This document shows positions 9,208 to 18,484 of a stretch of 61,503 bases of DNA, piece by piece (the first letter of the stretch is position 1; each line of letters begins with the position of its first letter). Both the position numbers and the translations under genes were made by a program. The stretch is taken from assembly GCA_964537285.1 (NCBI GenBank), contig CAZHZT010000020.1:1-61503 (forward strand). The letters are read 5' to 3'. The notes under the pieces are model-generated. The model was not told the DNA's origin, searched no databases, and saw nothing but the letters and a program-made list of their open reading frames with translations. The stretch is from CAZHZT01 sp964537285 (GTDB taxonomy: Bacteria; Bacteroidota; Bacteroidia; Chitinophagales; Saprospiraceae).

Positions 9208-9576
9208 TTGGATCAAGGCAAAACCCGCATTAAAGACGGTGAAATTGTGATCGTGGATGGTGCACGAAAAGAAAAGGTAGTGATCAGAAAAGGAACACCA
9301 GGCGCATTGATCTTTATTCCTAAAGACAATCGCTTTGCGATTGGATTTGAAAATAGCAGAAGTAAATATCTGATTTTCGGCGTGGAAACGGATCTTGGTG
9401 GAAAGTATGCCCTCAAGGCGCAGCATTGGGCAAAAAATTACGGAGTCGTGAGCTATGGGGATGAAACTTTCTACACATCTTCGGAAAACGCTTATGCCCA
9501 TTTATTGGTAGATGTGAAAAAACTTCGGCAGCAAACAGTGAATACAAGGGTAGTTAAGGGGCGCAAAGTAAATTGA
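9208..9576 (+). CDS. Small conserved-type protein, possibly N-terminally truncated
   Basis: A 122-residue frame starting at TTG, with no ATG upstream before a stop inside tadA. The sequence (VVIRKGTPGALI, then RFAIGFENSRSKYLIFGV, then a C-terminal VDVKKLRQQTVNTRVVKGR) resembles the C-terminal part of small secreted or lipoprotein families that normally carry an N-terminal signal peptide and a further segment. Neither is present. It may therefore be a 5'-truncated remnant kept in frame behind tadA, or a short cytoplasmic protein translated by coupling. The function is unknown. An R1 fragment follows directly. Confidence 0.5.
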   Translation: MDQGKTRIKDGEIVIVDGARKEKVVIRKGTPGALIFIPKDNRFAIGFENSRSKYLIFGVETDLGGKYALKAQHWAKNYGVVSYGDETFYTSSENAYAHLLVDVKKLRQQTVNTRVVKGRKVN

Positions 9577-9580
9577 TCTC

Positions 9581-9631
9581 GTTCTTTGACAAATTTTGAA
9601 GTTCCATTTTCCACAATTAATGTCAAAGAAC
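9581..9631. mobile_element. R1 element, internally deleted copy (51 bp)
   Basis: Keeps GTTCTTTGACA at the left and GTCAAAGAAC at the right, but the central half is missing. The flanking 8-mers ATTGATCT (9572-9579) and ATTAATCT (9633-9640) differ at one base, as expected for an old target duplication. The right duplication covers the pcm stop codon. Confidence 0.8.
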
Positions 9632-9633
9632 TA

Positions 9634-10284
9634 TTAATCTTTCACGATTCCCCTGAGGAAGGGCACAAATCTAAAAGTTGCGAATTGTTCGTCCTGATAG
9701 GTGTCTTCACCTGTTCGGGTGATACGACGCATGGTTTGTGTTTGGCCATCGCCAACGGGAATGACGAGCCGCCCGCCAATTTTTAGTTGGCTTTTTAACG
9801 TATCAGGTATTTCAGTTGCTCCGGCAGTGACAATAATGCCGTCAAAAGGCGCATATTGAGGCAAGCCCTTGCTACCGTCTCCAAAGAATACACGTATATT
9901 TTTAAAACCCATTTCCCTCAGTAATTTGCGAGAGCGATGGTAAAGGCCTTCCTGACGTTCTATGGTAAGTACATTGGCTCCCATAGCAGCTAGTATTGCC
10001 GCTTGATAACCTGAGCCCGTTCCGATCTCTAGAATTTTGTCTTTCTTTTTTACTTGTAACAATTCAGTTTGATAGGCCACTGTGTAAGGCTGAGAAATCG
10101 TTTGATCATAACCAATAGAAAAGGCTTTGTCCTGGTAGGCCCATTCATCAAAGGCTTCATCAAGGAAAAAATGCCGTGGTACAACAGACATGGCTGCCAG
10201 CACACGCTGGTCTTCAATACCTTTTTCTTCAATAGCACTCACCAATCTTTGCCGCAACCCCTTATGTCGATAGGTATCTTTCAA
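9634..10284 (-). CDS. pcm: Protein-L-isoaspartate O-methyltransferase
   Basis: A 216-residue SAM-dependent methyltransferase that repairs isoaspartyl residues in damaged proteins. SAM motif I is seen as ILEIGTGSGYQAAIL. The family-specific segments VPRHFF, YDQTISQPYTVAY and the late FVPFLRG-type end are all present, and the length is normal. It follows dgkA on the same strand, but an R1 element sits between the two genes and another lies at its 3' end. Any earlier operon link is therefore interrupted. Confidence 0.96.
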   Translation of the reverse strand: MKDTYRHKGLRQRLVSAIEEKGIEDQRVLAAMSVVPRHFFLDEAFDEWAYQDKAFSIGYDQTISQPYTVAYQTELLQVKKKDKILEIGTGSGYQAAILAAMGANVLTIERQEGLYHRSRKLLREMGFKNIRVFFGDGSKGLPQYAPFDGIIVTAGATEIPDTLKSQLKIGGRLVIPVGDGQTQTMRRITRTGEDTYQDEQFATFRFVPFLRGIVKD

Positions 10285-10308
10285 ATTATTGCAGTTCTAT
10301 AGTTATTG

Positions 10309-10418
10309 GTTCTTTGACATAAATTGTGATAAAATGAAGTTTAAAAATGATAACCCCTTCAGCCACCAGGGCATTCAGGTTTTATCATTTTGAAGTTCCA
10401 CACAATTTGTCAAAGAAC
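10309..10418 (-). mobile_element. R1 inverted-repeat element (110 bp) between pcm and dgkA
   Basis: Complete copy with ends GTTCTTTGACA and GTCAAAGAAC. One extra base on each side is followed by perfect 8-bp direct repeats TAGTTATT at 10300-10307 and 10420-10427. The orientation is reversed relative to the copies at 49806, 52916 and 56758. No coding capacity. Confidence 0.92.
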
Positions 10419-10427
10419 GTAGTTATT

Positions 10428-10787
10428 TTATAAAATATCCAATATCTTAGGTATAAAGATAATAAATCCTACGCAAGCAGCTGCAATAGCTGTTAATAAA
10501 ACTGCTCCGGCAGCAACATCTTTTACTTTTCCGGCTAATTCATTGTATTCCGGAGATACGAGGTCAGTCAAAAACTCAATAGCAGTGTTGAACCCTTCGG
10601 CACCAAGTACCAGCCCAATGGCTAATAGTAGCGTTGCCCATTCAATTCGTGAAACATTAAAAATCAGACCGCCTGTAATGACCAGTACCGTAAACCCTAA
10701 GTGGATCTGGAAGTTGGGCTGAGTAGAGGCCAGGGTTTGGATACCTTTAAAGGCATATTTAAAGCTTAGGAGTCGTTTTTTTAACAT
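10428..10787 (-). CDS. dgkA: Diacylglycerol/undecaprenol kinase family protein
   Basis: A 119-residue integral membrane kinase with three hydrophobic helices. The family signature GAEGFNTAIEFLTDLV and the following GKVKDVAAGAVLL, with the catalytic glutamate and metal-binding residues, are present. In Gram-positive relatives the substrate is undecaprenol; in Proteobacteria it is diacylglycerol. Which one applies here cannot be read from the sequence. The stop codon directly adjoins the target duplication of the R1 element, so the insertion stopped just short of the gene. The large lamin-tail gene lies 15 bp upstream on the same strand. Confidence 0.92.
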   Translation of the reverse strand: MLKKRLLSFKYAFKGIQTLASTQPNFQIHLGFTVLVITGGLIFNVSRIEWATLLLAIGLVLGAEGFNTAIEFLTDLVSPEYNELAGKVKDVAAGAVLLTAIAAACVGFIIFIPKILDIL

Positions 10788-10802
10788 TATTTAAAAAGTT
10801 TA

Positions 10803-13800
10803 TCAATCTAATCTTCCCGCCACCACACATGTTTTCTTGTAATGTTCCACAACACCCTCTGGGTTAAACAATTCTATCCAAATCACATAAATACCTATCC
10901 GGGCTCTATTGTCGCTATCTGTACTGCCATCCCAAATGAAGAAACCTTCCCGGGCAAGCAATTCGTTGTCTACTAGTCTTTTTACTTCCCTGCCCTGAGC
11001 GTCAAATATCCGGATATTTACAGAGAAACCATCGGAATTAGTCTGATAATCGATTTTGAAAAGATCGTCAATGCCATCTCCGTTTGGAGAAAAAACCTCT
11101 TTGGGAATGGAAAAAGGATCATTTGCTTCGGTTGATTGCCCAAAAAACTGGGAATTGCGATAGGTTGGAGTAGCAAAACCTACAGCCTCTGCAGCTGACT
11201 GCCAATTGTTTGGGTCAAGAGAATTTCCATCGGGGTCAATGCGTTCAAGGGAAACGCCATTCTCATCATCCAGCAATTCGTTGTGATAATCATCTTCATA
11301 AATGACCAGATCTCTGATCGTCGTGTCAAGTAAATAAGTAGTTCTCAATACCAAACTGCCTTCATTGTCAGGTAAACTTGGCAGCGCATTTTCAATGATT
11401 TTGTATGGATCAAACTCACAAATCGGTAAACCTGTTGAGCGGCAATCATAGCGATTGATAATGTCCAAAGAGGAAGTAGTCAGTACAACATAGTCGTCAG
11501 GAAATAATAAATAATCCGTCAAAATATTCGTTACGCTCTCAATGGGACTCTCCGGATCCAAAGGGTCAGACAATGTAGCCAGTTGGAAATCAGCTATGTT
11601 AAAAGTGGAGTCGGAGCGGTTGTACAGTTCTACAAAGTCAACACCACCTGTTTCAGGATCAAAGAGAATCTCGTTGATTACAATGGAGTTGCTACGCAGT
11701 TCATCAGGAAGCCTGAAACTAGTCGTATTGAACATTCCAACTGGGATACCTGTGCAATCAAAGAAATCGGCTCTAAGAAAAATTTCGTAAGTGATATTCG
11801 GGGCAATTTCATTTTCAAAAACCACTATGACACTATTGAAGAATGGAGCTTCTGCAAATGCTGTATCTATGTTGAGCCCCTGAACCTGATAATTGTCGAT
11901 GTCACCAGCACTACTAATGTCAACAGCTTCATTAAAAAACAAGCGTACCTGATTATCGGAGACGGGGAAGGCGCGGATCAGGTCGGGGCCCATATCTGGC
12001 TCTAAAGCGTCTAACAGTGAATTGGGCGCACCTGGAGTTCCTCCAGTAGGATTAACGGATGCTCGCCAGTTATCTGCTCCCTGGCAAGGATCTTCGGGAT
12101 TGATCAATTCTATTGACCAGCCGCCGTCATCTTTCTGTGTATCCTGATACCAGCTTTGTGCATAGGAAATAGCGTGTATGAAGTTGCCATTGGCATCTAA
12201 TAATTTTATATCATCAAAAGCATTTCCTAGACTGAGAAAGTTCGTGAGGCCGAGGCTATTCCCGAAGGGATCATAAACGCCATCATTGCCATCGTAAAGA
12301 ATCAGGTACTCGCCAGGTTGCATAATATATATTGGCAAGCGAATTTCGTCAGAAGCATCAGCATAAATAAGTTCTGCAAGGTTAATGGCTTTAGAGCTTC
12401 GGTTATATAACTCCACGAACTCTCTATCCGGAAGCCCAATCGTTCCTCCATCAGCAAGAGTGGGGTCAGGAAAGATTTCATTGATCAAAATGTCATATTG
12501 ACTAGCTGGCTGAGGACTCAGGTATTCGAACTCAAAGCTGTTCCCCGTCGAACTGATGGGATTTCCCAGGCAATCGCTTAATAAAGCATCAATACTCATT
12601 ATATAGCTACTCCCTTCCTGAAAAAAAGGAGGATCAATGGCAAGGATTATGGTGGTCCTTTGAATATTCAAAAAGTCTATCCACTGTACCGGGCCGGCGC
12701 CTCCACTGATATCAAAAAAGGATAGATCTGTAGCATTATAATTCAAGGGTTCATCGAAGAAGAGTAAAAGCGAATCCGGAGCAAATGCAATTACATTTTT
12801 TAAGCTAGGAGGTTCAACATCTGGATTGCTATTATCAAAAACGCTGTTCTGCTGGCCAGGGGTGCCTCCCAGGTTAGCATTGGAGCCCGTCCAGTTTTCT
12901 GCACCGGGCTTACATATTTGTTCCGGGTTGATCAATTCAAGGGAATAGCCGCCTTCCTCCTTGAACGCGTCTTGAAACCAGTTTCTTTCATAACTGACTT
13001 CATGAATTACTTGGGTACCATCTTCAATAATTTGCAGTGTTTCTCCTGAGTTGCTGAGTGAGGGAAAGTTTTCAAGGCCAAGGGTAGGGCCGAAGCCCGA
13101 AAGCAATATGGCATTATTTTGATCTGTGAGGGTTAGGTATCCGTTGGGTGGAATAATGTAGCGCGGCAGGTCTGAGGTGTCGCGAATATCTGTAAAAGAA
13201 TATCCCTCCAGCTGAATTCCCAGGTCGGAACGGTTGTGAATTTCAATATATTCTGCAATCGGCAGCCCTACGATTGGCTCCGGATCAGCGTGAATTTCAT
13301 TAATAACCAAATCAAAAGGTTCTGCGGCTTTGACATCATAATAGGTAAATGTAAAGCTATCCTGGTTCGGGTCGATAGGGTTACCCAGGCAGTCGGTCAA
13401 GCCGGAAGAAGCTGTGACGGTGTAGGCTTGTTGATTTTGTAAAAAAGGGGATTCAATCGTTAGAATAATTTCATTCGGCGGATCATTGGTAAATTGAGCA
13501 TCAATAATGTTTCCTGCACCGCCATCAATACTGAAAAAGCCGGGGTTAGCGGCATTATCATTTACTACGGTATTAAATAGTAAAGTGATTTGATCGTTTT
13601 GTACTGCAAATGCTTCTTCAAGCTCCAATTGACTCAACTCCAGAACGGAGTTCGATTGCCCGGGAGTTCCGCCATTCAGGTTATTTGAGGCGATCCAGTT
13701 GTCCGAAGTGTCGAGGCAAACCAGATTAGGGTTGATGAGCTCTAAAGTCCAGCCTCCCATAGCTTTTTCCGAATCTCGATACCAGGAGGAAGAATAGTTA

Positions 13801-15077
13801 ACTCTATGGAGGAGTTCGTTAGTGGAAGAAATCAAGCTCAGCTCATCTCCGGCATTGTTTAAGCCGGGTAAGCTATTTACTGAAATGGCTTCACCAAAGT
13901 TTTGATAATCGGAAAGATCTTCATCATCACAAAGGATGACATAAGCATTTGGAGGGAGGATATAGGTGGGTAAGCTTACGGTGTCCATATTGTCCGAAAA
14001 ACGGATGCCTTCCAGGTCAATAGCTTTTGCACTTCGATTGAAAATTTCTACAAATTCCCCTTCCGGAAGATCCTGAGGAGGGGCTTCATCTGCCAGAATT
14101 TCATTGATAATCAGATCGAAAGGGGCTGGATCTTCCGGTTCGAAAAAACTGAAGCCGGTAGATTGATTACCTGAAATGTTTTCAAAAATGTCTTCGATAT
14201 TATTGGTGTTTAGGGTGTAAGCCGTTCCGTTGATCAGTGGAGTGGTAAGGTTGAGCGTTACAGATGATTGATTTGCGTTTAATGCGGCACTTTGTATCGT
14301 GATACCATTGTCGATATTGTAATTGCCAGCGTTTTCAGCACTTGTGTTGTCGAGGGCTTCATCAAAAGTAACGCTCACGGTTGTTGAATTGTCAGCCTGA
14401 GCAGATATAAGAACCGGCGCCTCTTCATCGAGAATAATTGGACCAACCAAGATGTCATCAAAGAAAAAATTCTGATCATTTGAGACGGTGTATTCGCAAA
14501 GTATGCCTACGTATTCTCCTGAAGGATAGGTGTCGTCAAAACCGGTACCTTCGAGCTGAAAATCAGTTCCTCCCGTATAGTCCGCAAGCAAAGACCAATT
14601 AAAGTTTTGATCGCGGATTACCCGAACCCGGACTTCCGGGCTAGTTGCAACACCTCCTGCCATTCCTTCTAATATTAAAGTTGAGCTACCTCCATTTTGT
14701 CTTCTCAGCTCAATAGCATCGTCGCTTCCGGATGCCCCCATTCTGAGTACATATCCCTGGAAATCCTCTGAAAGATCGCTTTGGTCAGATTGTAGCACTA
14801 TGGTAAGTTGATTACTTGCCGAGGGGTTGAAATCCAGCCGGAATTTAAACTCCCAGAGCGTACTATCTGAAATGCTTGCAGGAAGATAAAGAAATGATGT
14901 GTTGGCCATATTGTCATTCAACTGAAGTTCAAAAGCCGGATTGACAATAAATTGGTCTGTATTTCCCAGCCAGGTTGGGTTGTTAGTGAAATCCCCATCG
15001 CTAAAATCATCCGTAAGCTGGGCTATTAGGCTGGCAGGCCAGAGAGTGAGCAGAAGAAAATAGATTAATGTTTTCAT
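10803..15077 (-). CDS. Large secreted lamin-tail-domain protein with gliding-motility-type C terminus
   Basis: A 1424-residue exported protein with signal peptide residues 1-19 (ending ASLIAQ). After an N-terminal lectin-like region (about 25-215) come four alternating pairs. Each pair has a SbsA-type Ig-like domain ('VSVTFDEALDN', 'ITLLFNTVVND', 'LLLFFDEPLNY', 'VRLFFNEAVDI') and a lamin-tail domain opening 'LIINEI', 'LVINEI', 'ILINEI' or 'IVINEI', followed by 'EFVE(I/L)(F/Y)NRS'. The last 95 residues (EVFSPNGDGIDDLFKI, then GIYVIWIELFN) are the C-terminal domain typical of gliding-motility-associated T9SS cargo. It is likely displayed on or released from the cell surface. The ligand is unknown. 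It may be co-transcribed with dgkA. Confidence 0.88.
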   Translation of the reverse strand: MKTLIYFLLLTLWPASLIAQLTDDFSDGDFTNNPTWLGNTDQFIVNPAFELQLNDNMANTSFLYLPASISDSTLWEFKFRLDFNPSASNQLTIVLQSDQSDLSEDFQGYVLRMGASGSDDAIELRRQNGGSSTLILEGMAGGVATSPEVRVRVIRDQNFNWSLLADYTGGTDFQLEGTGFDDTYPSGEYVGILCEYTVSNDQNFFFDDILVGPIILDEEAPVLISAQADNSTTVSVTFDEALDNTSAENAGNYNIDNGITIQSAALNANQSSVTLNLTTPLINGTAYTLNTNNIEDIFENISGNQSTGFSFFEPEDPAPFDLIINEILADEAPPQDLPEGEFVEIFNRSAKAIDLEGIRFSDNMDTVSLPTYILPPNAYVILCDDEDLSDYQNFGEAISVNSLPGLNNAGDELSLISSTNELLHRVNYSSSWYRDSEKAMGGWTLELINPNLVCLDTSDNWIASNNLNGGTPGQSNSVLELSQLELEEAFAVQNDQITLLFNTVVNDNAANPGFFSIDGGAGNIIDAQFTNDPPNEIILTIESPFLQNQQAYTVTASSGLTDCLGNPIDPNQDSFTFTYYDVKAAEPFDLVINEIHADPEPIVGLPIAEYIEIHNRSDLGIQLEGYSFTDIRDTSDLPRYIIPPNGYLTLTDQNNAILLSGFGPTLGLENFPSLSNSGETLQIIEDGTQVIHEVSYERNWFQDAFKEEGGYSLELINPEQICKPGAENWTGSNANLGGTPGQQNSVFDNSNPDVEPPSLKNVIAFAPDSLLLFFDEPLNYNATDLSFFDISGGAGPVQWIDFLNIQRTTIILAIDPPFFQEGSSYIMSIDALLSDCLGNPISSTGNSFEFEYLSPQPASQYDILINEIFPDPTLADGGTIGLPDREFVELYNRSSKAINLAELIYADASDEIRLPIYIMQPGEYLILYDGNDGVYDPFGNSLGLTNFLSLGNAFDDIKLLDANGNFIHAISYAQSWYQDTQKDDGGWSIELINPEDPCQGADNWRASVNPTGGTPGAPNSLLDALEPDMGPDLIRAFPVSDNQVRLFFNEAVDISSAGDIDNYQVQGLNIDTAFAEAPFFNSVIVVFENEIAPNITYEIFLRADFFDCTGIPVGMFNTTSFRLPDELRSNSIVINEILFDPETGGVDFVELYNRSDSTFNIADFQLATLSDPLDPESPIESVTNILTDYLLFPDDYVVLTTSSLDIINRYDCRSTGLPICEFDPYKIIENALPSLPDNEGSLVLRTTYLLDTTIRDLVIYEDDYHNELLDDENGVSLERIDPDGNSLDPNNWQSAAEAVGFATPTYRNSQFFGQSTEANDPFSIPKEVFSPNGDGIDDLFKIDYQTNSDGFSVNIRIFDAQGREVKRLVDNELLAREGFFIWDGSTDSDNRARIGIYVIWIELFNPEGVVEHYKKTCVVAGRLD

Positions 15078-15179
15078 AAGTTTAAGAAGAAATTAAAGTT
15101 GCCCTTATATTTGGGTTGTGAAATAAGAACGACGAAAATATAGCATAATTTGAAAATTTACTAAAATTATTAAAAAAGA

Positions 15180-16181
15180 ATGAAAGTAGCTGTAGTAGGA
15201 GTGACAGGTTTAGTAGGAGAGGTTATGAGAAAAGTGTTGGAGGAGAGGAATTTTCCGCTAACAGAATTTTATGGAGTAGCTTCCAGCCGCTCGGTAGGTA
15301 AAAAGATTTCCTTTCGGAATAAGGCGTTTGAAGTAATAGGTATGGAAGAAGCAGTAGCTGCTAAGCCTGATCTGGCACTTTTTTCGGCGGGTAGCGGAGT
15401 GTCAAGAGAATGGGTTCCGAGATTTGCAGAGGCAGGGACTGTGGTGATCGATAATTCTTCAGCCTGGAGAATGGAGCCTGATATTAAACTGGTCGTACCC
15501 GAAGTGAATGCCCATGTATTGAGTGCTTCCGACAAGATCATTGCGAATCCGAATTGCTCTACAATTCAAATGGTTGTGGCGCTGAACCCAATTCAAAAAG
15601 CTTTTGGGATTCGACGTTTGGTTATTTCTACCTACCAATCCATAACAGGTACAGGCGTTAAGGCTGTTGAGCAATACGAAGCGGAGAAAAGAGGGGAGGC
15701 TATGGTCGACGGAGACAGGGCTTATCCGCATCCTATTTTTGCCAATTGCCTTCCTCATTGCGATGTTTTTTTGGATAATGACTACACTAAGGAAGAAATG
15801 AAGCTCGTACACGAAACCCGGAAGATTATGGAAGACCCTTCGATTCGTATTACGGCTACAGCTGTAAGGGTGCCGGTATATGGTGGCCATTCCGAAAGTG
15901 TGAATGTGGAGTTGGCAGAGAAATTTGATGTCAAGGCAATAAAAGAATTACTTGACTCAGCACCTGGAGTAACCTTACAAGATGACATTCAGCTTAATCA
16001 ATATCCCATGCCCCTTAGCGCTCACAACAAAGATGATGTTTTTGTGGGGCGCGTTCGCCGGGATGAGTCTATTGAAAATGGCTTGAATATGTGGATCGTA
16101 AGCGATAATCTTAGAAAAGGAGCCGCTACCAATGCAGTTCAAATTGCAGAATACATCCATGGACGGGGATGGGTGAAGTGA
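15180..16181 (+). CDS. asd: Aspartate-semialdehyde dehydrogenase
   Basis: A 333-residue enzyme that reduces aspartyl phosphate to the semialdehyde, feeding lysine/diaminopimelate, threonine and methionine synthesis. The N-terminal nucleotide-binding motif is VGVTGLVGEVM. The active-site cysteine is C126 in NPNCSTIQ, and the substrate-binding segment VRVPVYGGHSESVNVE is intact. It stands alone between the divergent lamin-tail gene and the coiled-coil gene, and a hairpin follows its stop codon. Length and motifs are normal. Confidence 0.97.
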   Translation: MKVAVVGVTGLVGEVMRKVLEERNFPLTEFYGVASSRSVGKKISFRNKAFEVIGMEEAVAAKPDLALFSAGSGVSREWVPRFAEAGTVVIDNSSAWRMEPDIKLVVPEVNAHVLSASDKIIANPNCSTIQMVVALNPIQKAFGIRRLVISTYQSITGTGVKAVEQYEAEKRGEAMVDGDRAYPHPIFANCLPHCDVFLDNDYTKEEMKLVHETRKIMEDPSIRITATAVRVPVYGGHSESVNVELAEKFDVKAIKELLDSAPGVTLQDDIQLNQYPMPLSAHNKDDVFVGRVRRDESIENGLNMWIVSDNLRKGAATNAVQIAEYIHGRGWVK

Positions 16182-16187
16182 GTCGAA

Positions 16188-16229
16188 AGGGTTTAGGGAG
16201 TTGAGAGCCTCCTAAACTCCCTAAACCCT
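16188..16229 (+). terminator. Hairpin terminator after asd
   Basis: AGGGTTTAGGGAGTT is mirrored by AACTCCCTAAACCCT across an 11-base loop, seven bases after the asd stop codon. Confidence 0.65.
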
Positions 16230-16523
16230 CCATTTTCTAAATAATTTTCAAATTATTTGCCGTTCCTGTATATAAATCTTAATTTTAGGGTTCTATAGAT
16301 AAAAATAAGAATGCCTCTTAACAAGAAAAGAAGTTTTTAAACGAAAATTGAGACTTTACATAATGGAAATTCGGAATTATTGACATAGTGCTATCAGTGC
16401 ATTAACACCTTAACAGTCACTTACTGTACCTTCCACTATAAATCAGTCCGGTCCGGAAAAAGCCTCAGTGAAGAATAGCTTAGTTTAACAGTAATTTGAT
16501 AATCGAAAATTTTTACTAGGAAC
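16230..16523. other. Intergenic region between asd and the coiled-coil gene
   Basis: Nearly 300 bp of AT-rich sequence. I see no gene, repeat or clear promoter box in it. Confidence 0.5.
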
Positions 16524-18296
16524 ATGAAGACCAAACTCGTTCTTTGGGGGTCCAATGCGCAAGACGAACGCGTACTTATCGCCATGCAACTTAGAGCTGC
16601 AGACAATAAGGTCGATATACTGACCTTCCCGGAAAAGGTTGCCACAGAAGAATTTGCACAGCAAATGATGAATGAGTGGCGCGACAACAAAGAGGTGGCT
16701 CTGCCAGAAGAGCACACCACTATTGAAAGAGAGCTTACTGTAACGGAAAGCCTCCTTCCTGATGATTTAAGAGTGGAAAAAGGAGACATTATTCAACGTG
16801 CCCAAACGGAGTGGCACTTTGTGGTACTCTCTTCTAAACTATTCGACGTTTATCGTGGAGAATTGGAGGACCTGCGCCAGAAAATTAATGCCGCAGATCG
16901 TTATGAAAACAGCCTTTGGGATAACTTGAAATCCTTCTGGGATAAAGTTCAGGAACAAGTTAAAGACCGCAACCTTTTCAAAGATCACGCAGATGCCCTT
17001 CGTGATAATACGAACGAGTTGTTTTCTCATATGAAAACCCTTAGAGCCAAAATGGACGAAGAGTTCCGCAATCGCTCTAAGGAATTAATGGAAACTTTCC
17101 ACAAAACAATTGACGACATCCACGAGCGCATGTCTTCCGGTACACGCCTCGCTCCTTTGTTTGAGGAGCTCAAAGACTTACAGCGTAAGTTCCGCGACGC
17201 TCGCTTCACTCGTGAACATCGCTCAAAAGTTTGGAATAAACTGGATAGCGCTTTCAAGGCAGTGAAAGAAAAACGCTTCGGAAAAGATGCTCTCCAGGAT
17301 AGCTCACCCCTTCAACGTATCAATCGTCGATACGATGGCTTAATTTCTGCTATCGAAAAAATGCAACGATCGATTAAAAGAGACCAAGATGAGTTGACTT
17401 TCCAGCGTAAAAAGATCGAAACTACTGATGGCCAGTTAGAAGCCCAGATCCGACAAGCTAAAATCTTAATGATCGAAGAGCGTATTCGTTCAAAAGAGGA
17501 AAAGCTTAATGAAATGGCTTCTACGCAAAAAGATCTTGAAAAACGTATCGAAAATCTAAAGGAAAGAGAACGTAAGCGCGTCGAAAGGGAAGAAATGGAA
17601 AAAGCTCGTGCTTTAGCCAAAGAAAAGATCAAGGAAGAAATTAAAAAACAAGAAGAAGCCCGGAAGGATAGTGAAGACGAACTGGAAAAAGCTGCCGGGG
17701 CTATTCTGGGTGGCCCGGAGGATGAAGCGGCTCAAGCTGAAGAAAGTGCAGCGGCACCGGCAGCGGAAGCAGAAGCTTCAGTTGCCGAATCAGAAGAGAA
17801 ACCTGCACCTGAGCAAGAAGCCCAGGAGGCGGCACCGGAGCCAGCAGCGGAAGAGGAAGCTCCAGTTGCCGAGGCAGAAGAGAAACCTGCACCTGAGCCA
17901 GAAGTCCAGGAAGCGGCACCGGAGCCAGCAGCGGAAGCAGAAGCACCAGTTGCCGAATCAGAAGAGAAACCTGCACCTGAGCAAGAAGCCCCGGAGGCGG
18001 CACCAGAGCCAGTAGCGGAAGCGGAAGCACCAGTTGCCGAAGCAGAAGAGAAACCTGCATCTGAGCAAGAAGCCCAGGAAGCGGCGCCTGAGCCAGTAGC
18101 GGAAGCAGAAGCTTCAGTCGCCGAAGCTGAAGAGAAACCTGCACCTGAGCAAGAAGCCCAGGAGGCGGCACCAGAGCCAGCAGCGGAAGCAGAAGCACCA
18201 GTTGCCGAAGCAGAAGAGAAGCCCGAACCTGAAACAGATGCCTCCTCTGCTAAAACAGAAACTCCTGAAGAGGTCATAGAGGAGAAGAAAGATTAA
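16524..18296 (+). CDS. Coiled-coil protein with DUF349-like region and acidic 28-residue repeats
   Basis: A 590-residue cytoplasmic-type protein without signal peptide. Residues 105-255 contain a segment resembling DUF349 ('ELKDLQRKFRDA', then 'KVWNKLDSAFKAVKEKRFG'). Residues 260-385 are a strongly charged coiled coil. From about residue 410 the chain is a Glu/Ala/Pro-rich low-complexity tail of six imperfect 28-residue (84-bp) repeats of the form 'VAEAEEKPAPEQEAQEAAPE'. The tail resembles flexible linkers. DUF349 proteins have been linked to ribosome or stress functions in some bacteria, but the match here is weak. I would not assign a role. A strong terminator follows. Confidence 0.8.
   Translation: MKTKLVLWGSNAQDERVLIAMQLRAADNKVDILTFPEKVATEEFAQQMMNEWRDNKEVALPEEHTTIERELTVTESLLPDDLRVEKGDIIQRAQTEWHFVVLSSKLFDVYRGELEDLRQKINAADRYENSLWDNLKSFWDKVQEQVKDRNLFKDHADALRDNTNELFSHMKTLRAKMDEEFRNRSKELMETFHKTIDDIHERMSSGTRLAPLFEELKDLQRKFRDARFTREHRSKVWNKLDSAFKAVKEKRFGKDALQDSSPLQRINRRYDGLISAIEKMQRSIKRDQDELTFQRKKIETTDGQLEAQIRQAKILMIEERIRSKEEKLNEMASTQKDLEKRIENLKERERKRVEREEMEKARALAKEKIKEEIKKQEEARKDSEDELEKAAGAILGGPEDEAAQAEESAAAPAAEAEASVAESEEKPAPEQEAQEAAPEPAAEEEAPVAEAEEKPAPEPEVQEAAPEPAAEAEAPVAESEEKPAPEQEAPEAAPEPVAEAEAPVAEAEEKPASEQEAQEAAPEPVAEAEASVAEAEEKPAPEQEAQEAAPEPAAEAEAPVAEAEEKPEPETDASSAKTETPEEVIEEKKD
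17770..18240 (+). repeat. 84-bp in-frame tandem repeats (six imperfect copies)
   Basis: The period is 84 bp, encoding 28 residues of the VAE(A/S)EEKPAPEQEAQEAAPE type. Copies differ by point changes only, so copy number could vary between strains. Confidence 0.8.
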
Positions 18297-18308
18297 ATTA
18301 CCCGGTTT

Positions 18309-18368
18309 TGAATAAAAAGGCATAAAAAAAGGGCGCGAAAGCGCCCTTTTTTTATGCCTTTTTATTCA
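18309..18368 (+). terminator. Strong hairpin terminator with GAAA loop
   Basis: Perfect 28-bp arms (core AAAAAAAGGGCGC, loop GAAA, then GCGCCCTTTTTTT) start 13 bases after the stop of the coiled-coil gene. Confidence 0.9.
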
Positions 18369-18484
18369 TTTCACGGATCCGATAAAAATTAAAAACTTAT
18401 TCTTTACAGCGAAAAGGCCAAATTCTACGGAAAGAATAGATTAAGTAGCTCAATTCCGTGAACTACTTACCAAAGAACCATTCA

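Noticed and set aside
10309..10418. R1 elements as transcription terminators
   Set aside because: They have hairpin shape but no T-run, lie upstream of genes as often as downstream, and carry target duplications, so mobility explains them better.
17701..18277. Antisense and shifted frames in the 84-bp repeat tail (Ser/Ala- or Leu/Pro-rich)
   Set aside because: Low-complexity shadows of the in-frame tandem repeat; no independent evidence for a gene.
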